Below are positions 42,365-50,093 of a stretch of DNA of 64,000 nucleotides, piece after piece. The first letter of the stretch is position 1; every line of letters starts with the position of its first letter. Below the pieces are notes generated by a model, which saw only the letters and a list, made by a program, of their open reading frames with translations, searched no databases and was not told where the DNA came from. Source of the stretch: Clostridiales bacterium (lineage in GTDB: Bacteria; Bacillota; Clostridia; UBA1381); assembly GCA_029226975.1 (NCBI GenBank), contig JAQXZB010000015.1, forward strand, positions 20,222-84,221, read 5' to 3'. A program made the position numbers and the translations under genes.

Positions 42365-43623
42365 ATGTATTTACACCGGCGGATATTATGATACCCAAGG
42401 GGATTGATTTTGAAAAATGGAGTGTTGTTGCCTGCGACCAGTACACCTCACAGCGCGATTACTGGGAGGATGCGGCAAGGCTTGTAGGCTCTGCGCCATC
42501 CACGCTCAAAATAACCTTTCCGGAAGTTTATTTAAACGACGGGGGAGCGGAGGAAAGAATTGAGAAAATAAACAATACAATGGAGGAGTATTTGGCGGCT
42601 GATATGTTTTGTACTCTTAAAAATTCCTTTGTGTATGTTGAGAGAGAACAGTCCAACGGAAAAGTACGGCGCGGACTTATCGGAAAAATAGACCTTGAGG
42701 AATATGATTTTTCAAAAGGCTCCGGCTCAAAGGTCAGAGCAACCGAGGGGACAATACTTTCAAGAATTCCGCCCCGCCAAAAAATCAGAAGAAACGCGCC
42801 ATTGGAACTGCCGCATATTCTGATGCTCATAGACGACAGAGAAGCGACCGTTATAGAGCCGATTGGAGAGATAAAGCAAAGTTTTGAGAAGCTTTATGAT
42901 TTTGAGCTTATGAAGGACGGCGGGCATATAACGGGGTATCTTGTGGATCAAAAGCTTAATCAAAGCATAACGGACGCAATAAACCGTCTGGAAGACAGAA
43001 ACTCATTTAATGAAAAATATAATGTTAAAGACGAGCCTGTGCTGCTTATCGCCGCCGGGGACGGCAATCATTCTCTTGCAACGGCAAAAACCTGTTGGGA
43101 GGAGGTTAAGAAAAATCTTTCTGAGGAGGAAAGAAAAACTCATCCGGCAAGATATGCGCTTGTGGAGCTTAACAATATCCATGACCCGGCTCTGGAATTT
43201 GAGCCGATACAGAGGGTTATATTTAAAACCGAGCCAAAAAAGCTTATGGACGCGCTTTTTGAATATTATCCGGGAGCGTCAAAAAAGGATAACGGCGGAC
43301 AGAGGATAGCATATACATACGGCAAAAGTGAGGGAATGATATACATAAAAGATGCGCCATCAAATCTGCCCGTAGGAACATTGCAGGAGTTTTTGGATAA
43401 GTATTTATCCGAAAATTCGGGAGAACTTGACTATATTCACGGAAATGATGTGGTAAGGCAGCTCGCTTCAGAGGAGAACACCATAGGCTTTATGGTTGAG
43501 CCGATGGAGAAAAATGATTTGTTCACAACCGTAATAAAGGACGGAGCGCTGCCGAGAAAGACCTTTTCAATGGGCGAAGCGCGGGATAAGCGTTTTTATC
43601 TGGAATGTAAGAGGATAAAATAA
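42361..43623 (+). CDS. DUF1015 family protein
   Basis: A 420-residue protein of the widely conserved but biochemically undefined DUF1015 family. Family landmarks are V-A-C-D-Q-Y-T-S-Q near 25, D-D-R-E near 158 and the central G-D-G-N-H-S-L-A-T-A-K near 234, which looks like a catalytic or metal-binding motif. In other bacteria members are encoded near serine/glycine or phosphoglycerate metabolism. It shares four bases with ybaK and ends the mutS2 operon. Confidence 0.85.
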   Translation: MNVFTPADIMIPKGIDFEKWSVVACDQYTSQRDYWEDAARLVGSAPSTLKITFPEVYLNDGGAEERIEKINNTMEEYLAADMFCTLKNSFVYVEREQSNGKVRRGLIGKIDLEEYDFSKGSGSKVRATEGTILSRIPPRQKIRRNAPLELPHILMLIDDREATVIEPIGEIKQSFEKLYDFELMKDGGHITGYLVDQKLNQSITDAINRLEDRNSFNEKYNVKDEPVLLIAAGDGNHSLATAKTCWEEVKKNLSEEERKTHPARYALVELNNIHDPALEFEPIQRVIFKTEPKKLMDALFEYYPGASKKDNGGQRIAYTYGKSEGMIYIKDAPSNLPVGTLQEFLDKYLSENSGELDYIHGNDVVRQLASEENTIGFMVEPMEKNDLFTTVIKDGALPRKTFSMGEARDKRFYLECKRIK

Positions 43624-43657
43624 AGGGGCTGTGACAAAATAGTTTCCCGAAAGAAAA

Positions 43658-43694
43658 CTCTTGAATTAGACCGATAATGGGTCTTATTCAAGAG
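43658..43694. terminator. Terminator between DUF1015 and the anti-sigma gene
   Basis: CTCTTGAAT pairs with ATTCAAGAG, with an inner AGACC/GGTCT pair. The outer arm sequence CTCTTGAA recurs in the terminator at 46783-46826. Confidence 0.75.
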
Positions 43695-43714
43695 CTTTTA
43701 TTTATTCTTTCATG

Positions 43715-44560
43715 TTATTTAAAGCTTTCTGCAAAGCGTATAAGCTCGCGTCTGTTCAGATTTCCCTGTGATGCGATGGAAACGGATACGTTGTCCTCGC
43801 TTTCCCAATCGAGATTTTTGCCGTCACAAAGTACTGCCGGTCTGCCGTTGATTACAAGCTCCTCAATATCGCCGTCGGTGCCTGAGGTAAAGGAAATGTC
43901 CTTGCTGAGATTTCTTTCAAAAACCGTTATTTCACGTTCGCCGTTTTTGTATTCAAGAGTGATGTAATCTGATGAAGGAGCGCCGTTTTCGTCCTTGTAG
44001 GTATAGATTTTAGAAAGAATCCAGCCCTCGGGAACAGCCTGCGCAAGCTTAATGTCAAAGGAGGAGTGCTGCTTTGCCTCCTCAACGGACGCATATACAG
44101 CCTCGCTTTCTTCTGCATTATACTTTTCTGCGGTCTGTACGTCAGAACCGAATACATCTTCATAAAGCTTTTTAAAGTCCAGCTTATTGCCCTGAGAGTC
44201 ATATATATGACCCAAATCACTCTTGCTTATGCGATTTAGGGGAACTCCGTTTTTGTCAAAAACTTTGCCGTAAAGCTCGGGTGGGAGCTCGGCGAAGGAG
44301 GGATCCATCTGTACAAAGGTGTTGTGCCCAGTGGAAATGATTTTTACGATATTATCCATCAGTCCCGAAGCAAACGCCGTTCCGGTGAGTGCACATACCG
44401 CAATGCAGGCAGCGGCTGCATACAGTCTGCGCCTGTTTAGTTTCTTTTTTTCGGTTATTTTCTTTTTCATGTCTGAAAGCTCCTTTCCATTGAGTGCCTG
44501 TATTTTATAGCACTCGAAATCCATTTTGACATCGTTTAGATAATCAAATTCGTTTTTCAC
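43715..44560 (-). CDS. Putative membrane anti-sigma factor (DUF4367-like)
   Basis: A 281-residue protein encoded directly after an ECF sigma gene. Residues 1-45 are a charged cytoplasmic segment that would hold the sigma factor, followed by one transmembrane helix (about 47-68, A-A-A-C-I-A-V-C-A-L-T). An extracytoplasmic part contains a C-terminal domain rich in beta strands ending R-F-A-E-S-F, like DUF4367 sensors. GTG 44560 is spaced about 10 bases from GGAG; GTG 44569 is an alternative. The frame overlaps the end of the sigma gene. The signal sensed is unknown; no zinc-finger anti-sigma motif is seen. Confidence 0.75.
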   Translation of the reverse strand: MKNEFDYLNDVKMDFECYKIQALNGKELSDMKKKITEKKKLNRRRLYAAAACIAVCALTGTAFASGLMDNIVKIISTGHNTFVQMDPSFAELPPELYGKVFDKNGVPLNRISKSDLGHIYDSQGNKLDFKKLYEDVFGSDVQTAEKYNAEESEAVYASVEEAKQHSSFDIKLAQAVPEGWILSKIYTYKDENGAPSSDYITLEYKNGEREITVFERNLSKDISFTSGTDGDIEELVINGRPAVLCDGKNLDWESEDNVSVSIASQGNLNRRELIRFAESFK

Positions 44561-45104
44561 AGCAATCACTCCATTTCTCTTTATATTCGCGCCTGAGCTT
44601 CTTTTTCGCGCGGGATATTCTGTTATAAATCCATGAGGGGGATTTTTTGCTTTGTGCGGCTATAATATTTATCGGCTGTTCAAGTATATATCGCCGAATG
44701 AAAATCTCCTTATCCTTCGGCTTGAGATTTGACAGCAACGCCATGGTTTCCTCCTCGATTTCGCGTTTTAAAATGTCACTGTCGATGTCTTTTTCATCCG
44801 CTAAAGCCTCGTTTAATTCTCCCGTGACAAGCTCCCTGTAGTATTTGCGCTGATAATTTATAGCGCGGTATTTGGCAACCGCGCCTATCCAGTTTTTTAA
44901 AGAGTTTTTGCTCGGGTCATATCGGTCAATATTCTGCCAGATTGAAAAAAGCACATCGTTTACACAGTCCTCGCGCCCCATGGGAATATCCCGCATATGG
45001 TAGGAAACAATAGCTTTGACAAGCCCGCCGTAAAGCCTTATAAGCTCGTCAAAGGCACGTTCGTCACGCTTTGCCACCTGCTGTGCAAGCTCTCGGTCGT
45101 TCAT
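44544..45104 (-). CDS. ECF-type RNA polymerase sigma factor
   Basis: An alternative sigma factor of 186 residues. Region 2 runs from F-D-E-L-I-R-L-Y to V-L-F-S-I-W-Q-N-I-D-R-Y (about 20-70) with W-I-G-A-V-A-K-Y-R-A-I-N near 75. Region 4 (about 125-180) has L-K-P-K-D-K-E-I-F and the helix-turn-helix S-P-S-W-I-Y-N-R-I-S-R-A-K-K. ATG 45104 is preceded by GGCAGGTGA. Its stop overlaps the start of the putative anti-sigma gene, the usual arrangement for co-regulated pairs that control their own promoter. Confidence 0.9.
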   Translation of the reverse strand: MNDRELAQQVAKRDERAFDELIRLYGGLVKAIVSYHMRDIPMGREDCVNDVLFSIWQNIDRYDPSKNSLKNWIGAVAKYRAINYQRKYYRELVTGELNEALADEKDIDSDILKREIEEETMALLSNLKPKDKEIFIRRYILEQPINIIAAQSKKSPSWIYNRISRAKKKLRREYKEKWSDCCEKRI

Positions 45105-45225
45105 GGAATAATCACCTGCCTTGTTGTTTTTTTGAAGCGCTTCTATTATATAATACAAGTCGCAAATGGCATTTCTATCATCTTTTAAATAATTTTATCA
45201 TATAGCTTTGCCCCGGTCAAGGGTA

Positions 45226-45254
45226 TTGACATTATGTATTTGAATGTATATAAT
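45226..45254 (+). promoter_or_regulatory. Promoter of the HTH-desulfoferrodoxin-methyltransferase gene
   Basis: TTGACA (45226-45231), 17 bases, TATAAT (45249-45254). Confidence 0.8.
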
Positions 45255-45322
45255 AAGGTAAACGAAGCGTGGATTGAAATTTTTGTATTACCGGTCTATA
45301 ATGAACTTAGGAGGTGGAAATA

Positions 45323-46768
45323 ATGGATTTGACAAAAAGCGGAAGGCTTCTTTGCGAATTGAGAAAAGCAAAGGGCATGACGCAAAAGCAGGTTGCCGAC
45401 AAATTAAATATATGCGCAAAGACCGTTTCAAAGTGGGAAACGGGACGGGGATTTCCTGATGTTTCGGCGGTGGCGGAATTGGCAAAGGTACTGGATGTGA
45501 GCGCGGATGCGATTTTGTCAGGCAGCTTAATCAGGAATATGGAGGAAATCGGTAATATGAAAAAAACAAAATTTTATGTATGCCCGCAGTGCGGAAGCAT
45601 CATGCAGGGCGTGGGTGAGTGCCGGGCGCTTTGCTGCTCAAAGCAGCTTGACCCATTAAAGGCAGTTCCCGCGGACGAGGAACATTCCGTAACCGTAAAC
45701 GAGGTTGAAAATGATTTGTATATTACCTTTGAGCATGAAATGACAAAGGAGCATTTTATAGGCTTTGTGGCATATGTAACCTTTGACAGAGCCTTGATGG
45801 TAAGGCTCTATCCGGAGCAGGACTGTGCGGTGCGGTTCCCGAAAATGTACGGCGGCAGGCTGTATTACTATTGCAGCAAACATGGCTTGTTCGAGTGCGA
45901 ATTAAAGAAGAAGCCCAAGCCGCAAAAAAAGAGTATGACAGCGCTTATGTCCGCTTTTGCAAGGGCATATCATACAAAAAACAGTGAAAATCCTATTTTC
46001 TGCGACAGCATTGCAAGAAAACTGTTTTCAAATGAAGAATATGCGCAGCTTGAGAGATATATTTCATCGGCCGAAAGATATGTAAAGGCTTATGTTAATA
46101 CACAGCTTGCCCCGACGCCGGTTGCAAGAGCAAAATTTTGCGAGGACAGCTTAAAAACCGCAGTTATGACAGGAACGGAGCAGTATGTAATTCTCGGAAG
46201 CGGACTGGATACCTTTGCTTTAAGGTATGACGGCGGGCTTAAAATATTTGAGCTGGACAAAGCGCAGGTTATTGAGGACAAGAAACGGCGCATAAGGCGT
46301 GCGGGGCTTAATATACCTCAAAATACAAGACTTGCGGCTGTGGATTTGGCAAAGGGAGAAATACGGAAGGCTTTGGAGGAAAACGGTTTTGACAAAAGCA
46401 AAAAGACCTTCTTTTCCTGTCTTGGCTTGTTTTATTATATGTCACGGGAGGAAATTTCAAGGCTTTTGGAGGATATAGCCGACATTGCCGCGGAGGGTAG
46501 CGCGGTGGTGTTTGATTTTGCGGATAATCACTTGTTTGCCTCAAAAATAAAGCGGGTACGGGAAATGCTTGATATGGCAGAGCAAAGCGGAGAGCCGATG
46601 AGGTCATGCTTCGGCTTTGGTGAGCTTGAACGTCTGCTTGAACGGCATGGGTTCTTGATTTATGAATTTTTAAATGAAAAGGATATACAAGACAGATATT
46701 TTAGAGACAGAACCGACACAATGACTGCCTTTGAGCATATAAACTATGCTTTGGCGGTGGAAAGATAA
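45323..46768 (+). CDS. Three-domain fusion: XRE helix-turn-helix, desulfoferrodoxin (superoxide reductase), class I methyltransferase
   Basis: A single 481-residue protein. Residues about 5-65 are a Cro/C1-type HTH (M-T-Q-K-Q-V-A-D-K-L, with K-T-V-S-K-W-E). Residues about 84-105 are a desulforedoxin-like Fe(Cys)4 knuckle (Cys87, Cys90, Cys104, Cys105). Residues about 115-195 look like a superoxide reductase, with all five centre II iron ligands in place: His121, His138, His144, Cys184 and His187 in C-S-K-H-G-L-F. Residues about 205-481 are an S-adenosylmethionine methyltransferase of the leucine-carboxyl-methyltransferase-like (TIGR00027/PPM) type, with L-G-S-G-L-D-T-F-A near 295. ATG 45323 follows AGGAGG. 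HTH-desulfoferrodoxin fusions occur in clostridia; the added methyltransferase is unusual. A redox-sensing regulator with an enzymatic output is possible. Confidence 0.85.
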   Translation: MDLTKSGRLLCELRKAKGMTQKQVADKLNICAKTVSKWETGRGFPDVSAVAELAKVLDVSADAILSGSLIRNMEEIGNMKKTKFYVCPQCGSIMQGVGECRALCCSKQLDPLKAVPADEEHSVTVNEVENDLYITFEHEMTKEHFIGFVAYVTFDRALMVRLYPEQDCAVRFPKMYGGRLYYYCSKHGLFECELKKKPKPQKKSMTALMSAFARAYHTKNSENPIFCDSIARKLFSNEEYAQLERYISSAERYVKAYVNTQLAPTPVARAKFCEDSLKTAVMTGTEQYVILGSGLDTFALRYDGGLKIFELDKAQVIEDKKRRIRRAGLNIPQNTRLAAVDLAKGEIRKALEENGFDKSKKTFFSCLGLFYYMSREEISRLLEDIADIAAEGSAVVFDFADNHLFASKIKRVREMLDMAEQSGEPMRSCFGFGELERLLERHGFLIYEFLNEKDIQDRYFRDRTDTMTAFEHINYALAVER

Positions 46769-46782
46769 TAAATGGCGCATAG

Positions 46783-46826
46783 AAAAACTCTTGAAATCAT
46801 AGCTGTTATGAATTCAAGAGTTTTTT
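46783..46826 (+). terminator. Terminator after the three-domain fusion gene
   Basis: AAAAACTCTTGAA pairs with TTCAAGAGTTTTT (one of the longest stems here) and is followed by T. The stem sequence recalls the terminator at 43658-43694. Confidence 0.85.
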
Positions 46827-46858
46827 GCGCTTTGTATGAAAAATTCTCATCTGTATTA

Positions 46859-46887
46859 TTGACAAGTTTCGGACTGTATTGTATAAT
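46859..46887 (+). promoter_or_regulatory. Promoter of the nucleotidyltransferase-azlCD operon
   Basis: TTGACA (46859-46864), 17 bases, TATAAT (46882-46887). Confidence 0.8.
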
Positions 46888-46922
46888 ATGTGTTGGACTA
46901 TGCTTGGGGGAAGGGCGAAGAT

Positions 46923-47249
46923 ATGAGTAATTACGGCTTGTCCGAGGAGGTACTCGGATCAATTATCGATGTAGGAAAACGGCACGGGGTCGGTAAAATA
47001 ATATTATTCGGCTCGCGGGCGCGGGGAGATTATAAAGAGCGAAGCGATATTGACCTTGCTGTTTGCGGCGGCAGGATTGAGGAATTTGAGTTGGATGCGG
47101 ATGAGGAGGTTCCTACGCTGCTTAAATTTGATGTGGTGAATATGGATAAGCCTGTTCAAAGCGAATTACTGTGTTCTATTAACGATGAGGGGGTTATAAT
47201 TTATGAAAAACAGTGTGGAAAAAGATTGGTTGGAATAAAATATGAATGA
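46923..47249 (+). CDS. Minimal nucleotidyltransferase (MNT) domain protein
   Basis: A 108-residue protein of the KNTase/MntA type. The active-site signature G-S-R-A-R-G near 35, followed by R-S-D-I-D-L-A near 45 and a third acidic residue in F-D-V-V near 78, is complete, so nucleotide transfer to a partner is possible. In most genomes such a gene is paired with a HEPN-domain toxin or substrate-binding gene. Here the next gene is azlC, and only an 11-codon open frame (47203-47238, with GAGGGGG upstream) lies where a partner would start. It overlaps azlC by 8 bases. AAGGGCGAAG precedes the ATG at 46923. Confidence 0.8.
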   Translation: MSNYGLSEEVLGSIIDVGKRHGVGKIILFGSRARGDYKERSDIDLAVCGGRIEEFELDADEEVPTLLKFDVVNMDKPVQSELLCSINDEGVIIYEKQCGKRLVGIKYE

Positions 47250-47940
47250 ATATAAACATGGTCTGCGCGACGGAATCCCCATTGCGTTGGGTTATTTTTC
47301 GGTGTCCTTTGCCTTTGGAATTATGGCTGCGGAGGCGGGGCTTGAAGTATGGGAGGCGGCACTTGTTTCGCTTATGAACGTAACCTCTGCCGGGCAGTTT
47401 GCCGGCGTAACCGTTATGGCGGCTTTGGGGAGTTATATTGAAATGGCGCTTACTCAGCTTGTTATAAATTTAAGGTATTCCCTTATGGCAATATCTCTTT
47501 CCCAAAAGGCAGACGGGAAATTTCGCGGAATATGGCGCGCGCTGCTTGGATTTGGGATAACGGATGAGGTGTTTGCGGCAGCGGCGGGAAAGGACGGCGA
47601 GGTGAGCCGGAGCTATTTTGCCGGAATTATATCACTGCCCATAATCTCCTGGACGGCGGGAACTTTGTGCGGAGCGGTTTTGGGCAATGTTATGCCGGAG
47701 TTTATCACAAACGCGCTGGGAGTTGCGCTTTACGGAATGTTCATTGCAATAGTGATACCCAAAGCTAAGGAAAGCCGAAAAATCCTTGCGGCTGTTATTA
47801 TGTCTGCGGTAATAAGCCTGATGGTCAAATACATACCCTGGTTTTCGGGGATTTCCTCGGGCTTTGCGATTATAATATGCGCGGTTGCGGCGTCGGCTGT
47901 GTGCGCTTTGATATTCGGAGGTAAGGAAAATGAAGGTTAG
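47242..47940 (+). CDS. azlC: AzlC family branched-chain amino acid exporter, large subunit
   Basis: Membrane protein of 232 residues forming, with AzlD, an exporter for branched-chain amino acids and analogues. Five or so hydrophobic segments are present. Family motifs include P-I-A-L-G-Y-F-S-V-S-F-A-F-G near 10-25, S-A-G-Q-F-A near 48 and L-R-Y-S-L-M near 75. It overlaps the upstream nucleotidyltransferase gene by 8 bases and azlD by 11, so all three are coupled. No substrate specificity can be read beyond the family. Confidence 0.92.
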   Translation: MNEYKHGLRDGIPIALGYFSVSFAFGIMAAEAGLEVWEAALVSLMNVTSAGQFAGVTVMAALGSYIEMALTQLVINLRYSLMAISLSQKADGKFRGIWRALLGFGITDEVFAAAAGKDGEVSRSYFAGIISLPIISWTAGTLCGAVLGNVMPEFITNALGVALYGMFIAIVIPKAKESRKILAAVIMSAVISLMVKYIPWFSGISSGFAIIICAVAASAVCALIFGGKENEG

Positions 47941-48247
47941 TGTGTTTGTGCCGTATCTTTTGATAATGGCAGGCGTGACTTATCTTATACGCGCACTGCC
48001 CTTTGTGCTGATACGCAAAAAAATAAAAAACCGTTTTTTAAACGCGTTTTTGGAATACATACCCTATACGGTGCTGACGGCAATGACAATCCCGGCAATG
48101 TTTTATGCAACGGATAATCCGATTTCTGCCATGACCGGCTTTGCGGCTGCCGCCGTAACGGCGTATTTGGGAAAAAGCCTTATAACGGTTGCCCTTGCCG
48201 CCTGCGGGGGAGTTGCGCTGTGCGAGGGCGTTTTAATGATAATATAA
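47930..48247 (+). CDS. azlD: AzlD family branched-chain amino acid exporter, small subunit
   Basis: The 105-residue partner of AzlC, with three to four hydrophobic helices and the family motif T-Y-L-I-R-A-L-P-F near residue 18. Its start lies within the last codons of azlC after GGAGG. A strong hairpin terminator overlaps the stop codon, so the operon ends here. Confidence 0.92.
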   Translation: MKVSVFVPYLLIMAGVTYLIRALPFVLIRKKIKNRFLNAFLEYIPYTVLTAMTIPAMFYATDNPISAMTGFAAAAVTAYLGKSLITVALAACGGVALCEGVLMII

Positions 48248-48277
48248 AAGGGCAAAGCGTTTTTTGCTTTGCCCTTT
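48247..48277. terminator. Terminator between azlD and iscU
   Basis: AAAGGGCAAAGC pairs with GCTTTGCCCTTT in an exact 12-base stem; it can serve both converging transcripts. Confidence 0.85.
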
Positions 48278-48281
48278 CATC

Positions 48282-48725
48282 TTATTGGTTTTCTTCGTCA
48301 TGGAGATGACAGGAGGAGCAGCAGCCTGTGCAGCCTGTCGGCTCGTCTGCGGCAAGCTCACCGTTTCTTTGCTTGTAGTCCTTGATTGCCGAAGCGATTG
48401 CCTCCTCCGCAAGTACGGAGCAGTGTATCTTTTCGGGAGGAAGTCCGTCCAAAGCCTCCATAACCGCTTTGTTGGTAAGCTTTAGTGCCTCGTCAACGGT
48501 TTTTCCCTTTACCATTTCGGTTGCCATGGAGCTTGTCGCGATTGCCGCACCGCAGCCGAAGGTCTTGAACTTTACGTCCTTTATAACATTGTCCTCAATA
48601 TCCATGTAAATCTTCATTATATCGCCGCATTTTGCGTTTCCTACCTCGCCTACGGCGTTTGCATTTTCAATCTCGCCTACGTTTCTGGGGTGTGCGAAAT
48701 GATCCATTACCTTTTCACTGTACAT
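48282..48725 (-). CDS. iscU: Iron-sulfur cluster assembly scaffold IscU/NifU N-terminal type
   Basis: Scaffold on which Fe-S clusters are built from sulfur supplied by the cysteine desulfurase encoded upstream. The 147 residues carry the three cluster Cys: G-N-A-K-C-G-D near 33, F-G-C-G-A-A near 57 and I-H-C-S-V-L near 101. The C-terminus adds a short tail rich in Cys and His (C-T-G-C-C-S-S-C-H), absent from classical IscU but seen in clostridial forms. It overlaps iscS by 11 bases. No iscR or hscAB is adjacent. Confidence 0.93.
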   Translation of the reverse strand: MYSEKVMDHFAHPRNVGEIENANAVGEVGNAKCGDIMKIYMDIEDNVIKDVKFKTFGCGAAIATSSMATEMVKGKTVDEALKLTNKAVMEALDGLPPEKIHCSVLAEEAIASAIKDYKQRNGELAADEPTGCTGCCSSCHLHDEENQ

Positions 48726-49914
48726 TATTTTTCTCTCCTTTCAAAACCTCTTCATACAAGGGTGACATATCTCTAAGCCGGCTTATGATGGGCGGCAGGG
48801 TCTTTATAACATAATCGATTTCCTCGTCCGTTGTGTCCTCGCCGATGCTTAACCTAAGCGAGCCGTGAGCAATTTCGTGGGGAAGTCCTATAGCCAAAAG
48901 TACATGGGACGGGTCGAGAGAGCCTGACGCGCAGGCACTTCCGCTCGAAGCGCAGATGCCGTTCATATCAAGCATCATCAGTATCGATTCGCCCTCTACA
49001 TACTTAAATGAGAAATTGGCGTTGTTGCACAGTCTGCGCTCATCTTCGGGACCGTTTAAGCGAACGTAGGGAATATTGTCCCTTATGCCCTTTATAAGCT
49101 TGTCGCGCTTTTTAATCATTGCCGCAACATTCTCGTCAAGATTTTCCACCGCAAGCTCCAAAGCCTTGGCAAGTCCGGCTATCCCGGCAAGGTTTTCCGT
49201 TGCGGCTCTTTTGCCGCGCTCCTGACCGCCGCCGTGAATTAAATTATCAATTCTTACGCCGTTTCTTATATACAGCATACCCACGCCCTTAGGACCATGG
49301 AATTTATGCGCCGACAGCGACAGCATATCAACGCCCAGCTCCTGTAGGTCTATCTTCATATGACCGATTGCCTGTACCGCGTCGGTATGGAAAATCACCT
49401 TGTGCGCCTTTGCAATCTTTGCAATTTCGGCAATTGGCTCTATTGTGCCTATCTCATTGTTTGCCGTCATTATGCTTATAAGCACAGTGTTGTCGCAAAT
49501 TGCCGCTTCTACCGCCGCAGGGTCAACAATACCGTATTCGTCAACATCAAGGTATGTTACCTCAAAACCATGCTTTTCGAGGTATTCACAGGTATTTAAA
49601 ACCGCGTGATGCTCAATTTTTGACGTGATTATGTGGTTTCCCTTTGAACGGTTGGCAAGGGCGGCACCCTTTATTGCCCAGTTGTCCGCCTCGCAGCCGG
49701 AGCCGGTAAAGTAAATCTCGTTTACCTTTGCGGCGTTAAGGCTTTTTGCAACGCTTTCGCGCATTTTGTAAAGAGCCTGCTCCGCATTTCTTCCTATACC
49801 GTAAAATTTGGAGGACGCGTTTCCGAACGTATCAATAAAATACGGCATCATCGCATCCACAACCTCCTTGGTCATACAAGTGGTTGCATTGTTATCCATA
49901 TATACATTGTTCAT
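48715..49914 (-). CDS. iscS: Cysteine desulfurase (IscS/NifS type)
   Basis: PLP enzyme that removes sulfur from cysteine for Fe-S clusters and other sulfur carriers. The 399 residues show the substrate region M-D-N-N-A-T-T near the start, the PLP Lys in S-A-H-K-F-H-G-P-K-G near 203, and the mobile persulfide loop S-S-G-S-A-C-A-S-G-S near 325. ATG 49914 follows AAGGTGAT; a longer frame to 50004 crosses the promoter and is rejected. The pair iscS-iscU is co-transcribed from the promoter at 49964-49992. Between promoter and gene lies the short palindrome ATGAG...CTCAT, a possible operator. Confidence 0.93.
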   Translation of the reverse strand: MNNVYMDNNATTCMTKEVVDAMMPYFIDTFGNASSKFYGIGRNAEQALYKMRESVAKSLNAAKVNEIYFTGSGCEADNWAIKGAALANRSKGNHIITSKIEHHAVLNTCEYLEKHGFEVTYLDVDEYGIVDPAAVEAAICDNTVLISIMTANNEIGTIEPIAEIAKIAKAHKVIFHTDAVQAIGHMKIDLQELGVDMLSLSAHKFHGPKGVGMLYIRNGVRIDNLIHGGGQERGKRAATENLAGIAGLAKALELAVENLDENVAAMIKKRDKLIKGIRDNIPYVRLNGPEDERRLCNNANFSFKYVEGESILMMLDMNGICASSGSACASGSLDPSHVLLAIGLPHEIAHGSLRLSIGEDTTDEEIDYVIKTLPPIISRLRDMSPLYEEVLKGEKNNVQ

Positions 49915-49963
49915 GTGTATCACCTTATAAAATATGAGTGAACGCTCATGCGTTCCAAGAATT

Positions 49964-49992
49964 ATTGTACAACAATATACCCGATTTGTCAA
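49964..49992 (-). promoter_or_regulatory. Promoter of iscSU
   Basis: Minus strand TTGACA (49992-49987), 17 bases, TACAAT (49969-49964); the ATGAG...CTCAT palindrome (about 49933-49950) lies just downstream. Confidence 0.75.
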
Positions 49993-50093
49993 TATTTTTT
50001 TCAATATTGCAGCAAAATATACCGTATTGATGTAAAATATGCTGTACTTATTAGGGTTTTTGGTGTATAATGATAAAAAGGAGCTGATGAAAA

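Noticed and set aside
46923..47940. Complete MntA-HepT type toxin-antitoxin pair
   Set aside because: No HEPN-domain frame is present; the next gene is clearly AzlC.
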